A DNA stretch of 64,000 bases from Halomonas aestuarii. GTDB lineage: Bacteria > Pseudomonadota > Gammaproteobacteria > Pseudomonadales > Halomonadaceae. The notes below the pieces were generated by a model. That model saw nothing but the letters and a program-made list of their open reading frames with translations, did no database searches and had not been told where the DNA came from. Below are positions 11,818 through 20,914 of the stretch, one piece after another. Position 1 is the first letter of the stretch; every line of letters begins with the position of its first letter. The position numbers were made by a program, and so were the translations under genes. The stretch lies in NCBI RefSeq assembly GCF_001886615.1, contig NZ_CP018139.1, positions 2,728,001 to 2,792,000 of the forward strand, in the 5' to 3' direction.

Positions 11818-12627
11818 ATGACCCCTCGACTGATCGTCTCCGACCTCGACGGCACCCTGCTCGGGGCCGACCATGACCTTCACCCGGCCACCGTCGAGAC
11901 GCTGCGCGCCCTGGCGGGGCGGGGCCACCACCTGGCCTTCGCCTCGGGGCGCCACTTCCGGGACATGCAGCGCTTCCGGGAGCGGCTCGGGGTGCCGGTG
12001 CACGTGATCAGCACCAACGGGGCCTACCTCCACGACCCCGAGGACCGCCTGGTCGCCGCCCGCCACCTGGACGCCTCCCTGGCCCGGGAGCTGATCGCCC
12101 TGCCGCGCCATCCCGAGGTGCGCCTCAACCTCTACCATGACGACGAGTGGCTGATCGATGCGGAGGCCCCCGGGCTGCTGGCGCTGCACGCCCACACCGG
12201 CTTCGGCTACCGGGTCGCCGACCCCGCCGAGCGGCTTGGGGAGGGCGTCGGCAAGGTGCTCTACATCGGCGACCCGGGCGAGGTGAGGCGGCTGGAGGCG
12301 ACGATCCGTGCCCGCCACGGCGATCGCCTGCACCTGACCTACTCGATGGACACCTCGCTGGAGATCATGGCCGGCGGGGTCAACAAGGGCACCGCGCTCG
12401 CCACGCTGCTCGACACCCTGGGGCTCGGCCGCGAGGACTGCCTGGCCTTCGGCGACAACCTCAACGACACCGAGATGCTGACCCTGGCCGGGGAGGCCCA
12501 CGTGATGGCCAATGCCCACCCGGCGCTGGCCGACCGTGTGCCCGAGGCCGCGGGCATCGGCCATCACGACCGCCAGGGCGTGGCCGAGCGGCTGCGCGAG
12601 CGCTTCGACCTGAGGCCGCTGCCATGA
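11818..12627 (+). CDS. HAD-superfamily phosphatase, Cof type
   Basis: Cytoplasmic sugar-phosphate or nucleotide phosphatase of the Cof/YbiV group (269 residues). Motif I is SDLDGTLLGADHD (nucleophile and acid Asp), motif II lies in SGRHFRDM or ISTNGAYL, the motif III Lys is in MAGGVNKGTAL, and motif IV is FGDNLNDTEML. A large cap domain occupies about residues 80-185. Its stop overlaps the next start as ATGA, so it is translationally coupled to a response regulator and histidine kinase. Coupling to a sugar-sensing pair suggests a sugar phosphate as substrate, but this is inference. Confidence 0.85.
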   Translation: MTPRLIVSDLDGTLLGADHDLHPATVETLRALAGRGHHLAFASGRHFRDMQRFRERLGVPVHVISTNGAYLHDPEDRLVAARHLDASLARELIALPRHPEVRLNLYHDDEWLIDAEAPGLLALHAHTGFGYRVADPAERLGEGVGKVLYIGDPGEVRRLEATIRARHGDRLHLTYSMDTSLEIMAGGVNKGTALATLLDTLGLGREDCLAFGDNLNDTEMLTLAGEAHVMANAHPALADRVPEAAGIGHHDRQGVAERLRERFDLRPLP

Positions 12628-13349
12628 CCACCATACCTGCCACCCTGATCGTGGTCGACGACGACCCCGAGATCCGTGAGCTGCTGGCCGACTACCTCGG
12701 CCGCCACGGCATGCGAGCCCTGATGGCCGAGGACGCCGAGGCGCTGCGTCGGCTGCTGGCGGTCGAGACCCCGGACCTGCTGATCGTGGACCTGATGATG
12801 CCCGGCGACGACGGCTTCACCATCTGCCGGGACCTGCGTCGCCACAGCGACGTGCCGATCATCATGCTGACCGCCAGCGCCGACGAGACCGACCGCATCC
12901 TGGGCCTGGAACTGGGCGCCGACGACTACCTGGGCAAGCCCTTCAACCCCCGCGAGCTGCTGGCGAGGATCAAGGCCGTGCTGCGTCGCGCCCGGGGCCA
13001 GCAGGAGGCGACGGATCCCGCCCAGGCGCGGCTGGTGGCCTTCGGCGACTGGCGACTGGATCGCCTGACCCGCGAGCTGGTCGACGCCGAGGGGCAGCAC
13101 ATCCCGCTGTCCGGCGCGGACTTCCAGCTGCTGCAGGTGTTCCTCGAGCATCCCGAGCAGGTGCTGTCGCGGGACGCGCTCTTCGAGCTGACCCGCGGGC
13201 GACCGGCGCCGCCCCTGGATCGTTCCATCGACGTGCACGTGTGTCGCCTGCGACAGCGTCTCGGCGAGGATGCCCAGCACTCCCAGCTGATCCGCACGGT
13301 GCGCGGGGCGGGCTACGTGCTCACCGCCCGGGTCGAGGTCCTGCCGTGA
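12624..13349 (+). CDS. gltR: OmpR-family response regulator, GltR-like
   Basis: DNA-binding response regulator of 241 residues. Receiver domain (about 5-118): acidic pocket VDDDPE, phospho-acceptor D56 in LLIVDLMMP, conserved Lys in DYLGKPF. The winged-helix output domain (about 140-235) includes LSGADFQLLQVFLEHPEQVLSRD and RSIDVHVCRLRQRL. The ATG overlaps the HAD stop (ATGA), and its own stop overlaps the GTG of the kinase, giving a three-gene coupled unit. Directly downstream lies a GtsABCD-like glucose transporter. In pseudomonads GltR with GtrS controls glucose uptake, so the same role is proposed; the symbol rests on that context. Confidence 0.8.
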   Translation: MTTIPATLIVVDDDPEIRELLADYLGRHGMRALMAEDAEALRRLLAVETPDLLIVDLMMPGDDGFTICRDLRRHSDVPIIMLTASADETDRILGLELGADDYLGKPFNPRELLARIKAVLRRARGQQEATDPAQARLVAFGDWRLDRLTRELVDAEGQHIPLSGADFQLLQVFLEHPEQVLSRDALFELTRGRPAPPLDRSIDVHVCRLRQRLGEDAQHSQLIRTVRGAGYVLTARVEVLP

Positions 13350-14839
13350 CCACCGACGGCCGGTGGCGACGGCTGCGACGCCGGCTGGCGCGCGGCCTGC
13401 CGGGCACCCTGCGCGGACGCTTCGTGCTGATCATGGTGGTCGGGGTGCTGGCCGCCCAGCTCGCCAGCTACGTGATCTGGACCTCCCAGGTGCGCGATAG
13501 CCGCCTGGCCCAGCTCGACGAGCTGTCGAGCAATGTCGCCTTCAGCGTGGCGTCCACCATGCGCTTCTTCCGCTCGCTCCCGAGGGAATACCGGCACATC
13601 GTCCTGGACCAGCTGCGCGAGATGGGCGGGTCCCGCTTCTTCGTCAGCGTCAACGAGAAGCGCCTCGACGTGGCCGACATCGGCGACGGGCCCGAGAAGG
13701 CCCTGGTGGTGGAGACCTTCCGCCGCATCCTCACCGAGCAGCTCGACATCGACGCGGTGAGGGTGGAGTTCTCCCGCCCCGAGACCCTGCGCGTCTTCAA
13801 CAACGAGGTGCTGCTCAAGGACCTGCCGCCGCGCTGGGGGCAGCACAGCCTGCTGATGGAGCCCCTCTCGCCGCCGATCCTGGTCGTGCAGCTCGAGCTC
13901 GAGCCCGGGACCTGGCTCTACCTGGCCACCATCCTGCCGATCGCCGAGGTGTTCGAGGAGCGCGCCTGGCTCTCCGGGGAGCGCCTGCTGGCCGGGCTGA
14001 TGGTGCTGCTCACCGTGCTGGGGCTCTCGCTGCTGGGCATCCGCAGCATGACGCGACCGCTGTCGCGGCTCTCCCGGGCCGCCCGCCAGCTCGGCGACGA
14101 CCTCGATGCGCCGCCCCTGCGCGAGACCGGGCCCCGCGAGGTGGTGTCCACGGCCGTGGCCTTCAACCGCATGCAGCGACGTATCCGCGAACAGGTGGAG
14201 GAGCGCGAGCGGCTCTTCGCGGCGATCTCCCACGACCTGAAGACGCCGATCACCCGGATGCGCCTGCGCGCCGAGATGCTCGACGACCCCGGCCAGCGGG
14301 AGCGCTTCTGCGCCTCCCTCGACGAGCTGGATGCGCTGGTCAGGGGGGCGCTGGCCTCGGTCAAGGGGCTGGACCTCCAGGAGCAGGTCGTCATGGTCGA
14401 GCCCGACACCCTGCTGCACGACCTGGCGGCCGAGCTGCGGCTGCACGGCGGCGAGGTGGTCATCGAGGGGCGCGCGGCGCCCATCGCCGCCAAGCCGCTG
14501 GCCCTCAGGCGCTGCCTGGCCAACCTGCTGGAGAACGCGCTGTTCTACGGGCGACACGCCGAGGTGCGGCTCGAGGATGCCCCGGACCGACTGGTCATCA
14601 CCCTCCGCGACCACGGCCCCGGCATTCCCGAGGGGCAGCGCGAGCGGGTCTTCTCGCCCTTCGTGCGCCTGGAGCCCTCGCGCAGTCGGCATACCGGCGG
14701 CAGCGGGCTGGGGCTCGGCATCGCCCGGCATATCGTGCGGGCCCACGGCGGCGACATCGGCCTCGCCGATGCGCCCGGCGGCGGGCTGTTGGTGACCCTG
14801 ATCCTGCGTCGCCAGGCCAATGTTACCGACCTGCAATAA
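13346..14839 (+). CDS. gtrS: Membrane sensor histidine kinase, GtrS-like
   Basis: Inner-membrane histidine kinase of 497 residues pairing with the response regulator. It has a basic N-terminus, TM1 ([21 protein letters not shown], about 25-45), a periplasmic sensor region of about 170 residues, TM2 ([19 protein letters not shown]), HAMP, HisKA with [17 protein letters not shown] (H296), and an ATPase domain with [17 protein letters not shown] and [13 protein letters not shown] 13346 is chosen because it overlaps the upstream stop as GTGA; an ATG at 13433 would cut into TM1. By analogy with pseudomonad GtrS it may sense a periplasmic glucose oxidation product, but the sensor region cannot be assigned from sequence alone. 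Confidence 0.82.
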   Translation: MTTDGRWRRLRRRLARGLPGTLRGRFVLIMVVGVLAAQLASYVIWTSQVRDSRLAQLDELSSNVAFSVASTMRFFRSLPREYRHIVLDQLREMGGSRFFVSVNEKRLDVADIGDGPEKALVVETFRRILTEQLDIDAVRVEFSRPETLRVFNNEVLLKDLPPRWGQHSLLMEPLSPPILVVQLELEPGTWLYLATILPIAEVFEERAWLSGERLLAGLMVLLTVLGLSLLGIRSMTRPLSRLSRAARQLGDDLDAPPLRETGPREVVSTAVAFNRMQRRIREQVEERERLFAAISHDLKTPITRMRLRAEMLDDPGQRERFCASLDELDALVRGALASVKGLDLQEQVVMVEPDTLLHDLAAELRLHGGEVVIEGRAAPIAAKPLALRRCLANLLENALFYGRHAEVRLEDAPDRLVITLRDHGPGIPEGQRERVFSPFVRLEPSRSRHTGGSGLGLGIARHIVRAHGGDIGLADAPGGGLLVTLILRRQANVTDLQ

Positions 14840-14868
14840 AGGGCGAACACTTTGCAGGACTCGGTAAC
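14822..14868. promoter_or_regulatory. Imperfect palindrome overlapping the gtrS stop, upstream of gtsA
   Basis: GTTACCGACCTGCAA (14822-14836) pairs with TTGCAGG (14852-14858) and TCGGTAAC (14861-14868), with a 2-base bulge. The left arm covers the last gtrS codons. There is no T run after it. It could be a regulator site for the gts operon, possibly for GltR, or a weak terminator. Confidence 0.45.
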
Positions 14869-14952
14869 GACCCTTCGCGCGACGACTGGCGTAGCGTGTC
14901 GGTATCCCGGTGCGCCGGGGACCATAACAATACGACACGAGGAAGCCACGTC

Positions 14953-16233
14953 ATGCACGTATCCAAGCGACTCCCATCCCTCCGCAAGACCGCGCTCGCC
15001 CTGGCCACTGGCCTGGCGGCGTCCCTGACCCTCTCCAGCGCCCAGGCCGGCGATGTCGAGGTCCTGCACTGGTGGACCTCCGGCGGTGAGGCCCGGGCGG
15101 CCAACGTGCTCAAGGAGCTGATGGAGGCCGAGGGCCACAACTGGGAGGACTTCGCGGTGGCCGGCGGCGGCGGCGAGACCGCCATGACCGTGCTGAAGTC
15201 CCGCGCCATGTCCGGCAATCCGCCCTCCGCGGCCCAGATCAAGGGGCCCGAGATCCAGGAGTGGGGCGAGCTCGGCCTGCTGGGCAACCTCGACGGCGTG
15301 GCCGAGGCCCAGCAGTGGGAAACGCTGCTGCCCGAGACCGTGGCCGAGGTCATGCGGCATGACGGCCATTACGTGGCGGTGCCGGTCAACGTCCACCGCG
15401 TCAACTGGCTGTGGGCCAATCCCGAGGTGCTCGACGATGCCGGGGTCGAGATGCCCACCACCCTCGACGAGCTCTTCGCGGCCGCCGAGCCTCTGCGCGA
15501 GGCGGGCTACATCCCGCTGGCCCATGGCGGCCAGGCCTGGCAGGACGCCACCATCTTCGAGGACATCGTGCTGGCCACCGCCGGCACCGACTACTACCGT
15601 CGTGCCCTGGTCGACCTTGACCCCGAGGCCCTGGGCGGCGAGCCGATGATCGAGGCGCTCTCGACCTTCAAGCGCCTGCGCACGCTGATGGACGACGACA
15701 TGTCCGGCCGCGACTGGAACATCGCCACCTCCATGGTCATCGAGGGCGACGCGGCCATGCAGCTGATGGGCGACTGGGCCAAGGGCGAGTTCACCGCCGC
15801 GGGCCTGACCGCCGGCGAGGACTACCTCTGTGCGCCGGCCCCCGGCACCCAGGACGCCTTCACCTTCAACATCGACAGCCTGGCGATGTTCCGGGTCAGC
15901 GACGAGGGCGAGCGCGAGGCCCAGGAGGACCTGGCGCGACTGGTGCTGGAGCCCACCTTCCAGAAGGCCTTCAATATGGCCAAGGGGTCGATCCCGGCGC
16001 GTCCTGACCTCGACATGAGCGAGTTCGACAGCTGCGCCCAGCAGTCGCTGGCCGACTTCCAGCGGACCGCCGACGAGGGCGGGCTGATGCCCAGCATGGC
16101 CCATGGCATGGCCGTGCGGGCCGCCGTCCAGGGCGCCATCTTCGACGTCGTCACCAACTACTTCAACGACACTGACATGGAGGCCGAGGAGGCCGCCCGG
16201 CGCATGGTCAACACGGCCCAGGCCGCCTACTAG
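14953..16233 (+). CDS. gtsA: Glucose/mannose-type ABC transporter periplasmic binding protein
   Basis: Periplasmic solute-binding protein of a carbohydrate ABC importer (426 residues). It has a classic signal peptide: KRLPSLRK basic segment, hydrophobic [13 protein letters not shown], and cleavage after AQA (residue 32). The mature start [36 protein letters not shown] and [19 protein letters not shown] match pseudomonad GtsA. It is first in a gtsABCD-like run and follows the GltR/GtrS genes. A GAGGAAG ribosome site precedes the ATG. A strong hairpin follows the stop, which may stabilise the gtsA message so that binding protein is made in excess. Glucose is the likely ligand, by homology and context. 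Confidence 0.88.
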   Translation: MHVSKRLPSLRKTALALATGLAASLTLSSAQAGDVEVLHWWTSGGEARAANVLKELMEAEGHNWEDFAVAGGGGETAMTVLKSRAMSGNPPSAAQIKGPEIQEWGELGLLGNLDGVAEAQQWETLLPETVAEVMRHDGHYVAVPVNVHRVNWLWANPEVLDDAGVEMPTTLDELFAAAEPLREAGYIPLAHGGQAWQDATIFEDIVLATAGTDYYRRALVDLDPEALGGEPMIEALSTFKRLRTLMDDDMSGRDWNIATSMVIEGDAAMQLMGDWAKGEFTAAGLTAGEDYLCAPAPGTQDAFTFNIDSLAMFRVSDEGEREAQEDLARLVLEPTFQKAFNMAKGSIPARPDLDMSEFDSCAQQSLADFQRTADEGGLMPSMAHGMAVRAAVQGAIFDVVTNYFNDTDMEAEEAARRMVNTAQAAY

Positions 16234-16250
16234 GACCCGCCGCGGGCCCG

Positions 16251-16272
16251 GGGCGCCGCTGCGGCGGCGCCC
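16251..16272 (+). repeat. Perfect hairpin between gtsA and gtsB
   Basis: GGGCGCCGC (16251-16259) pairs with GCGGCGCCC (16264-16272) around a 4-base TGCG loop. There is no T run. The position after the binding-protein gene resembles the 3' stabilising stem-loops seen between binding-protein and permease genes in other sugar operons. Confidence 0.6.
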
Positions 16273-16297
16273 GTGATCATCCACGAGGACTCCTCCC

Positions 16298-17227
16298 ATG
16301 ACACTCTCGACTTCCCTCCGGCAGGAGGGGCGGGCGGCGAGCCGGCGCTCGTCGTCCGGCCGCCTCCAGGACTGGCTGCCACGCCTGGTGCTGGCCCCCT
16401 CCGTCGCCATCTCGCTGTTCTTCGTCTACGGCTTCATGCTGTGGACCTTCGTCCTCTCGCTGACCAGCTCGCGCATGCTGCCGAGCTACGACTTCATCGG
16501 CTTCGCCCAGTACGGCCGGCTGATGGAGAACGAGCGCTGGTGGGTCGCCTCCACCAACCTGGTGATCTTCGGCGGCCTCTTCGTGGTGATCTGCCTGGTG
16601 CTGGGGGCCTTCCTGGCCATCCTGCTCGACCAGCGCATCCGCCGCGAGGGGACCCTGCGCACGATCTACCTCTACCCCATGGCGCTCTCCTTCATCGTCA
16701 CCGGGGTGGTCTGGAAGTGGCTGCTCAACCCCGGACTCGGCCTCCAGGCCATGGTGCGCAGCTGGGGCTTCGAGTCCTTCACCTTCGACTGGCTGATCGA
16801 CCCGGACATGGCGGTCTACACCCTGGTGATCGCCGCCGTCTGGCAGGCCTCCGGGTTCGTCATGGCGCTGTTCCTGGCGGGACTGCGCGGCATCGACGAC
16901 AGCATCATCAAGGCCGCCCAGCTCGACGGGGGCAGCCTGCCGCGCATCTACTGGCGGGTGGTGATCCCCTGCCTGAGGCCGGTGATGTTCAGTGCGGTGA
17001 TGATCCTCGCCCACATCGCCATCAAGAGCTTCGACCTGGTGGTGGCCCTGACCGGCGGTGGCCCCGGCTATGCCTCCGACCTGCCGGCCACCTTCATGTA
17101 CACCCACGCCTTCACCCGGGCGCAGGTCGGCCTGGGCTCGGCGAGCGCCATGCTGATGCTGGGAGGCGTGCTGGCGATCCTGATTCCCTATCTCTACTCG
17201 GAGCTGAGGAGCCGCAAGCATGGATAA
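16298..17227 (+). CDS. gtsB: Sugar ABC transporter permease (MalF-like)
   Basis: Inner-membrane permease subunit of 309 residues. After a cytoplasmic N-terminus it has about six membrane segments, among them VAISLFFVYGFMLWTFVLSLT and LVIFGGLFVVICLVLGAFLAIL. The EAA loop that docks the ATPase is visible as IIKAAQLDGGSLPRIYWRVVIP. It pairs with gtsC to form the channel. GAGGA lies upstream of the ATG. Its last 8 bases overlap the gtsC start, indicating coupled translation. Confidence 0.88.
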   Translation: MTLSTSLRQEGRAASRRSSSGRLQDWLPRLVLAPSVAISLFFVYGFMLWTFVLSLTSSRMLPSYDFIGFAQYGRLMENERWWVASTNLVIFGGLFVVICLVLGAFLAILLDQRIRREGTLRTIYLYPMALSFIVTGVVWKWLLNPGLGLQAMVRSWGFESFTFDWLIDPDMAVYTLVIAAVWQASGFVMALFLAGLRGIDDSIIKAAQLDGGSLPRIYWRVVIPCLRPVMFSAVMILAHIAIKSFDLVVALTGGGPGYASDLPATFMYTHAFTRAQVGLGSASAMLMLGGVLAILIPYLYSELRSRKHG

Positions 17228-18098
17228 CGTGATTCGACGCCGCACACCCGGCGCCCGGCTGGCGCGCCTGGCCCTCTATGCCGTGCTGCTGCTGGCCGCG
17301 CTCTTCTACCTGCTGCCGCTGGCGGTGATGCTGATCACCTCGGTGAAGCCCCTGGACGAAATCAGCGCCGGCAGCCTGCTGGCGCTGCCTCAGGCGCCGA
17401 CCCTGGCTCCCTGGGCCAAGGCCTGGGGCGAGGCCTGCACCGGCATGCGCTGCGAGGGCGTGGGCGGCTACTTCTGGAACTCCTTCGCCATCGTGATCCC
17501 GGCGGTGGCGATCTCCACCGTGATCGGCGCGCTCAACGGCTATGCGCTGACCAAGTGGCGCTTCCGGGGCTCGGAGCTGCTGTTCGCGCTGATGCTGTTC
17601 GGCTGCTTCATTCCCTTCCAGGTGGTGCTGCTGCCCATGGCCCAGACGCTGGGCTGGCTGGGGCTCTCCAGCTCCCGGGCGGGGCTGATCCTGGTCCATG
17701 TGATCTTCGGCATCGCCTTCACCACCCTGTTCTTCCGCAACTTCTACGTCGCGGTCCCCACCGAACTGGTGTCGGCGGCCAAGCTGGATGGCGCGGGCTT
17801 CTTCCGCATCTTCTGGCGCATCCTGCTGCCGGTCTCGGCGCCGATCATCGTGGTCTCGGTGATCTGGCAGTTCACCCAGATCTGGAACGACTTCCTGTTC
17901 GGGGTGGCCTTCTCGGCCCATGACACCCAGCCGGTGACGGTGGCCCTGAACAACCTGGTCAACACCTCGACAGGGGTGCGCGAGTACAACGTCGACATGG
18001 CCGCCGCCATGATCGCGGCGCTGCCGACCCTGGTGGTCTACGTGCTGGCCGGCAAGTACTTCGTGCGCGGGCTCACCGCGGGGTCCGTCAAGGGGTGA
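17220..18098 (+). CDS. gtsC: Sugar ABC transporter permease (MalG-like)
   Basis: Second permease subunit (292 residues), with an N-terminal membrane segment (LALYAVLLLAALFYLLPLAVML), further segments around the middle, and the EAA loop SAAKLDGAGFFRIFWRILLP. The ATG overlaps the gtsB end by 8 bases. The short Cys-containing insert EACTGMRCEGVGGYFWNSF after the first segment resembles glucose-type permeases of pseudomonads (recalled, not checked). The ATPase gene follows after 51 bases. Confidence 0.88.
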   Translation: MDNVIRRRTPGARLARLALYAVLLLAALFYLLPLAVMLITSVKPLDEISAGSLLALPQAPTLAPWAKAWGEACTGMRCEGVGGYFWNSFAIVIPAVAISTVIGALNGYALTKWRFRGSELLFALMLFGCFIPFQVVLLPMAQTLGWLGLSSSRAGLILVHVIFGIAFTTLFFRNFYVAVPTELVSAAKLDGAGFFRIFWRILLPVSAPIIVVSVIWQFTQIWNDFLFGVAFSAHDTQPVTVALNNLVNTSTGVREYNVDMAAAMIAALPTLVVYVLAGKYFVRGLTAGSVKG

Positions 18099-18149
18099 GC
18101 CGGGCCGCCGCCCCGCCCGACGGTCGATGAACAACAAAGGTAAGCAGTC

Positions 18150-19271
18150 ATGTCAGCTCTCGAGATTCACGAGGTCCGCAAGGACTTCGGCAACGAACGC
18201 GTCCTCAAGGACGTCAGCCTGGCCATCGAGTCCGGCGAATTCCTGATCCTGGTCGGCCCCTCGGGGTGCGGCAAGTCGACCCTGATGAACGCCATCGCCG
18301 GCCTGGAGCCGGTCACCGACGGCCGGATCCGCATCGCCGACCGGGACGTCACCTGGCTCACCCCGGCGGAACGCGACATCGCCATGGTCTTCCAGTCCTA
18401 TGCGCTCTACCCGAGCATGACGGTGCGCCAGAACATCAGCTTCGGCCTGGAGATGCGCAAGGTACCCAGGGACGAACGCGAGGCGGCGGTTGAGCGGGTG
18501 GCCGACCTTTTGCAGATCACGGCCCTGCTCGACCGCAAGCCCTCCCAGCTCTCCGGGGGCCAGCGCCAGCGGGTGGCCATGGGCCGGGCCCTGGCCCGGG
18601 AGCCCGCGGTCTATCTCTTCGACGAGCCGCTCTCCAACCTGGACGCCAAGCTGCGCGTGGACATGCGCACCGAGATCAAGAAGCTCCACCAGCGCCTGGG
18701 CACCACCATTGTCTATGTCACCCACGACCAGATCGAGGCCATGACCCTGGCCGACCGCATCGCCGTGATGCGCGACGGCCACATCCTGCAGCTGGGCACG
18801 CCGGACGAGGTCTACAACGACCCCGTCGACATCTTCGTGGCCGGCTTCATGGGCTCCCCCTCGATGAACTTCGTCACCACCACCCTGGAGGGGCAGTCGG
18901 GCGACTATCGCCTGCGGATCGCCACCCCCGGCGAGGCAGACCTGGTGCTGCCCTGGCCGGCCTCTCGCGAGACGCCGGCCATGGCCGGGCAGGTGGGCCA
19001 GCCGGTGATCCTGGGGCTGCGACCCGAGCACTTCAGCGAGGAGGACCTGCGGTTGAGCGAACAGGCCGAGGGCACCCTGCTGGAGGCGCGGGTCAGTGTG
19101 GTCGAGCCCACCGGCGCCGACATCCTGCTGCGTCTTCCCCTGGGCGAGGGCGAGGTCACGGCGCGGGTCGGGCCGAAGTGCCAGGTGGCCGCCGGCGAGC
19201 GGCTCTCATTGCGCGTCGACATGGGGCGCGCCGTGCTCTTCCACCAGGAGAGCCAGCGGCGGCTCGCCTGA
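18150..19271 (+). CDS. gtsD: Sugar ABC transporter ATP-binding protein (UgpC/MsmK type)
   Basis: Cytoplasmic ATPase that powers the GtsBC importer (373 residues). Walker A GPSGCGKST (36-44), Q loop FQSYALYP, signature LSGGQ (134-138), Walker B VYLFDEP (154-160), and the H-loop YVTHDQIEAMTL. The C-terminal third is a TOBE/regulatory domain (VILGLRPEHFSEEDL). It is last in the gts operon and ends 32 bases from a convergent stress-protein gene; no clear terminator is visible. ATPases of this family are often shared among sugar importers. Confidence 0.9.
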   Translation: MSALEIHEVRKDFGNERVLKDVSLAIESGEFLILVGPSGCGKSTLMNAIAGLEPVTDGRIRIADRDVTWLTPAERDIAMVFQSYALYPSMTVRQNISFGLEMRKVPRDEREAAVERVADLLQITALLDRKPSQLSGGQRQRVAMGRALAREPAVYLFDEPLSNLDAKLRVDMRTEIKKLHQRLGTTIVYVTHDQIEAMTLADRIAVMRDGHILQLGTPDEVYNDPVDIFVAGFMGSPSMNFVTTTLEGQSGDYRLRIATPGEADLVLPWPASRETPAMAGQVGQPVILGLRPEHFSEEDLRLSEQAEGTLLEARVSVVEPTGADILLRLPLGEGEVTARVGPKCQVAAGERLSLRVDMGRAVLFHQESQRRLA

Positions 19272-19303
19272 CCCTGTCGTCGCGCCAGGGGGCCGGGCCG
19301 CGT

Positions 19304-19744
19304 TCAGTGCACGGTGATCACGGTGCAGTCGGCGGCGTGACTGACCTTGTGGGAGACGCTGCCGACCACCATCCCCTTGAGGTCGCCCAGGCCCCGGCTG
19401 CCCATCACGATGGCATCGACGCCGCGACGTTTCGCCTCGTCGAGGATCACGCGCGTCGGGTCGCCCTGGGCGACCATGGCCTCGACGTGTTCCACGCCCG
19501 CATCGCGGGCGGCCTCGGCGGCCCGGTCCCTGACCTGTCGCCCGGCGGACTCGAGCTCCGCCTGGGTGGCCGTCATCTCGACGGCGCCGATGCCCCAGAC
19601 CAGCAGGGTGTCGTGGGCGAGTTGCTCGGGAATGTGCAGCAGGATCAGCGCGGACTGCGCCTGCCGGGCCAGCTGGCAGGCCACGTCCAGGGCCTTCTGG
19701 GCGTGTACGGAACCGTCGACGGGCACCAGGATGGAACGGAACAT
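19304..19744 (-). CDS. Universal stress protein, UspA family
   Basis: Small cytoplasmic stress protein of 146 residues with the Usp fold. It starts MFRSILVPVDGSVHAQKAL and carries the ATP-binding loop GSRGLGDLKGMVVGSVSHKV (G-2x-G-9x-G-S type), so it is predicted to bind ATP. The start is placed at the inner ATG because GGAGGG lies 7 bases ahead of it; an ATG five codons upstream lacks a site. It is convergent with gtsD and lies downstream of ycjF on the same strand. Confidence 0.88.
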   Translation of the reverse strand: MFRSILVPVDGSVHAQKALDVACQLARQAQSALILLHIPEQLAHDTLLVWGIGAVEMTATQAELESAGRQVRDRAAEAARDAGVEHVEAMVAQGDPTRVILDEAKRRGVDAIVMGSRGLGDLKGMVVGSVSHKVSHAADCTVITVH

Positions 19745-19825
19745 GACGAGACCCTCCATGCAATGACGGGAATGGCGACCTACCGAGGAGCCTAGTTTCC
19801 CTTGCGGGGGCCGTCATGATCCGGG

Positions 19826-20914
19826 TCAAGGATGTCGATGCTTCTCCTGTTTCTCCCTCTGCTCCCGCTCCTCGCGGGCCTCCAGGCGTCGCAGCTGTCG
19901 CCAGAGGTCACGGCGCAGGTCGGCCATGCGCGGCGCCTGATCGGCGCTGAAGGCGAGCGGCCGGGCCAGGCGCTGGGTGCGCAGCCCCAGGCGCGCCCCC
20001 AGTAGCCCGATGCCGAGCCCCTGGGCGGCCCGGGTCGAGAGCTTGCCGGCCAGGTCCATGGACAGCATCTCCATGCTCGCCTCCCCGGCGATCTCGCTGG
20101 CGCCGGCGAAGGCCATCTGGTAGAGCACGCTGCGCAGCAGCCGCAGGCGCGCCGCATAGCCCAGCTCCAGCCCGTAGAGCCGACACAGCCGGTCGACCAT
20201 CGCCAGGTGGCGCCAGGCCACCAGGCCCATGTCCACCAGCGTCAGCGGGCTGACCGCCACCATCACCGCGGTCTCGCCGGACATCCGCGAGATCAGCCGG
20301 CTGGCCTCCCGATCCCGCGGGGCGAGCAGGTGGTGGTCGAGCAGGGCCCTAACGTCCTGCCCGTCATGGTGGGGCTCCCGGGCGGCCAGGAAGGCCTGCC
20401 AGTGGGGGTCGTCGTCATCCAGGGCGAGGTCGCGCCGGAGCTGAGCCGCCAGGGACCGCGCCTGGGCCGGGGTCGCCTCGGGCAGGGCGGCGAGGCGATC
20501 GCGCAGCCGCGCGTGGCGGGTCAGGCGTCGCAGGCGCCAGAGCTCGCGCAGCAGCGCCGAGCCGCCGAGGCCGAGTGCCATCAGCAACAGCAGGCTCCAG
20601 GCGCCGGCCAGCCAGTCGCCGCCGAGGCCGGCGGCGTACAGGGTGCGGCCGGCTTCCAGCGCGCCGAGGCCGAGGCTGCCGCCGAGCAGCGCGAGCAGCC
20701 CCCAGCGGCGCTTGCGGGGGCGCATCAGGTTCTCGCCCAGGGCCTGCTCCCCGCGGGCCGCCTCGGGGTCCGGGGCGGCCGGGGGCTGGCTCGGCAGTCC
20801 GGCATCGAAGTGTCGGCCCGGACGGGGATCCCCGGGGGCGGTGTCGACGTCGGGCCCGTCTTCGAGGGTGAAGTGCTCGCCCGGGCGCGGGTCCTGCTCG
20901 CGGTGAGGGGTCAT
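19826..20914 (-). CDS. ycjF: YcjF-like inner membrane protein (DUF697 family)
   Basis: Membrane protein of 362 residues (E. coli YcjF is about 350). The first 70 residues are a Pro/Gly/Asp-rich cytoplasmic tail. Two hydrophobic segments follow (GLLALLGGSLGLGALEAG and WLLLLMALGLGG-like), then the conserved DUF697 region with SRLISRMSGETAVMVAVSPLTLVDM and YGLELGYAARLRLLRSVLYQ. The ATG overlaps the ycjX stop as ATGA, so the two are co-translated. In E. coli ycjX-ycjF is linked to stress responses and the role is not settled. The C-terminus is a charged helix ending in Lys/His-rich sequence. Confidence 0.88.
   Translation of the reverse strand: MTPHREQDPRPGEHFTLEDGPDVDTAPGDPRPGRHFDAGLPSQPPAAPDPEAARGEQALGENLMRPRKRRWGLLALLGGSLGLGALEAGRTLYAAGLGGDWLAGAWSLLLLMALGLGGSALLRELWRLRRLTRHARLRDRLAALPEATPAQARSLAAQLRRDLALDDDDPHWQAFLAAREPHHDGQDVRALLDHHLLAPRDREASRLISRMSGETAVMVAVSPLTLVDMGLVAWRHLAMVDRLCRLYGLELGYAARLRLLRSVLYQMAFAGASEIAGEASMEMLSMDLAGKLSTRAAQGLGIGLLGARLGLRTQRLARPLAFSADQAPRMADLRRDLWRQLRRLEAREEREQREKQEKHRHP

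Noticed and set aside
12147..12623. A long N-terminal extension of the response regulator
   Set aside because: It lies out of frame within the HAD gene; the ATGA overlap and receiver-domain start fix the ATG at 12624.
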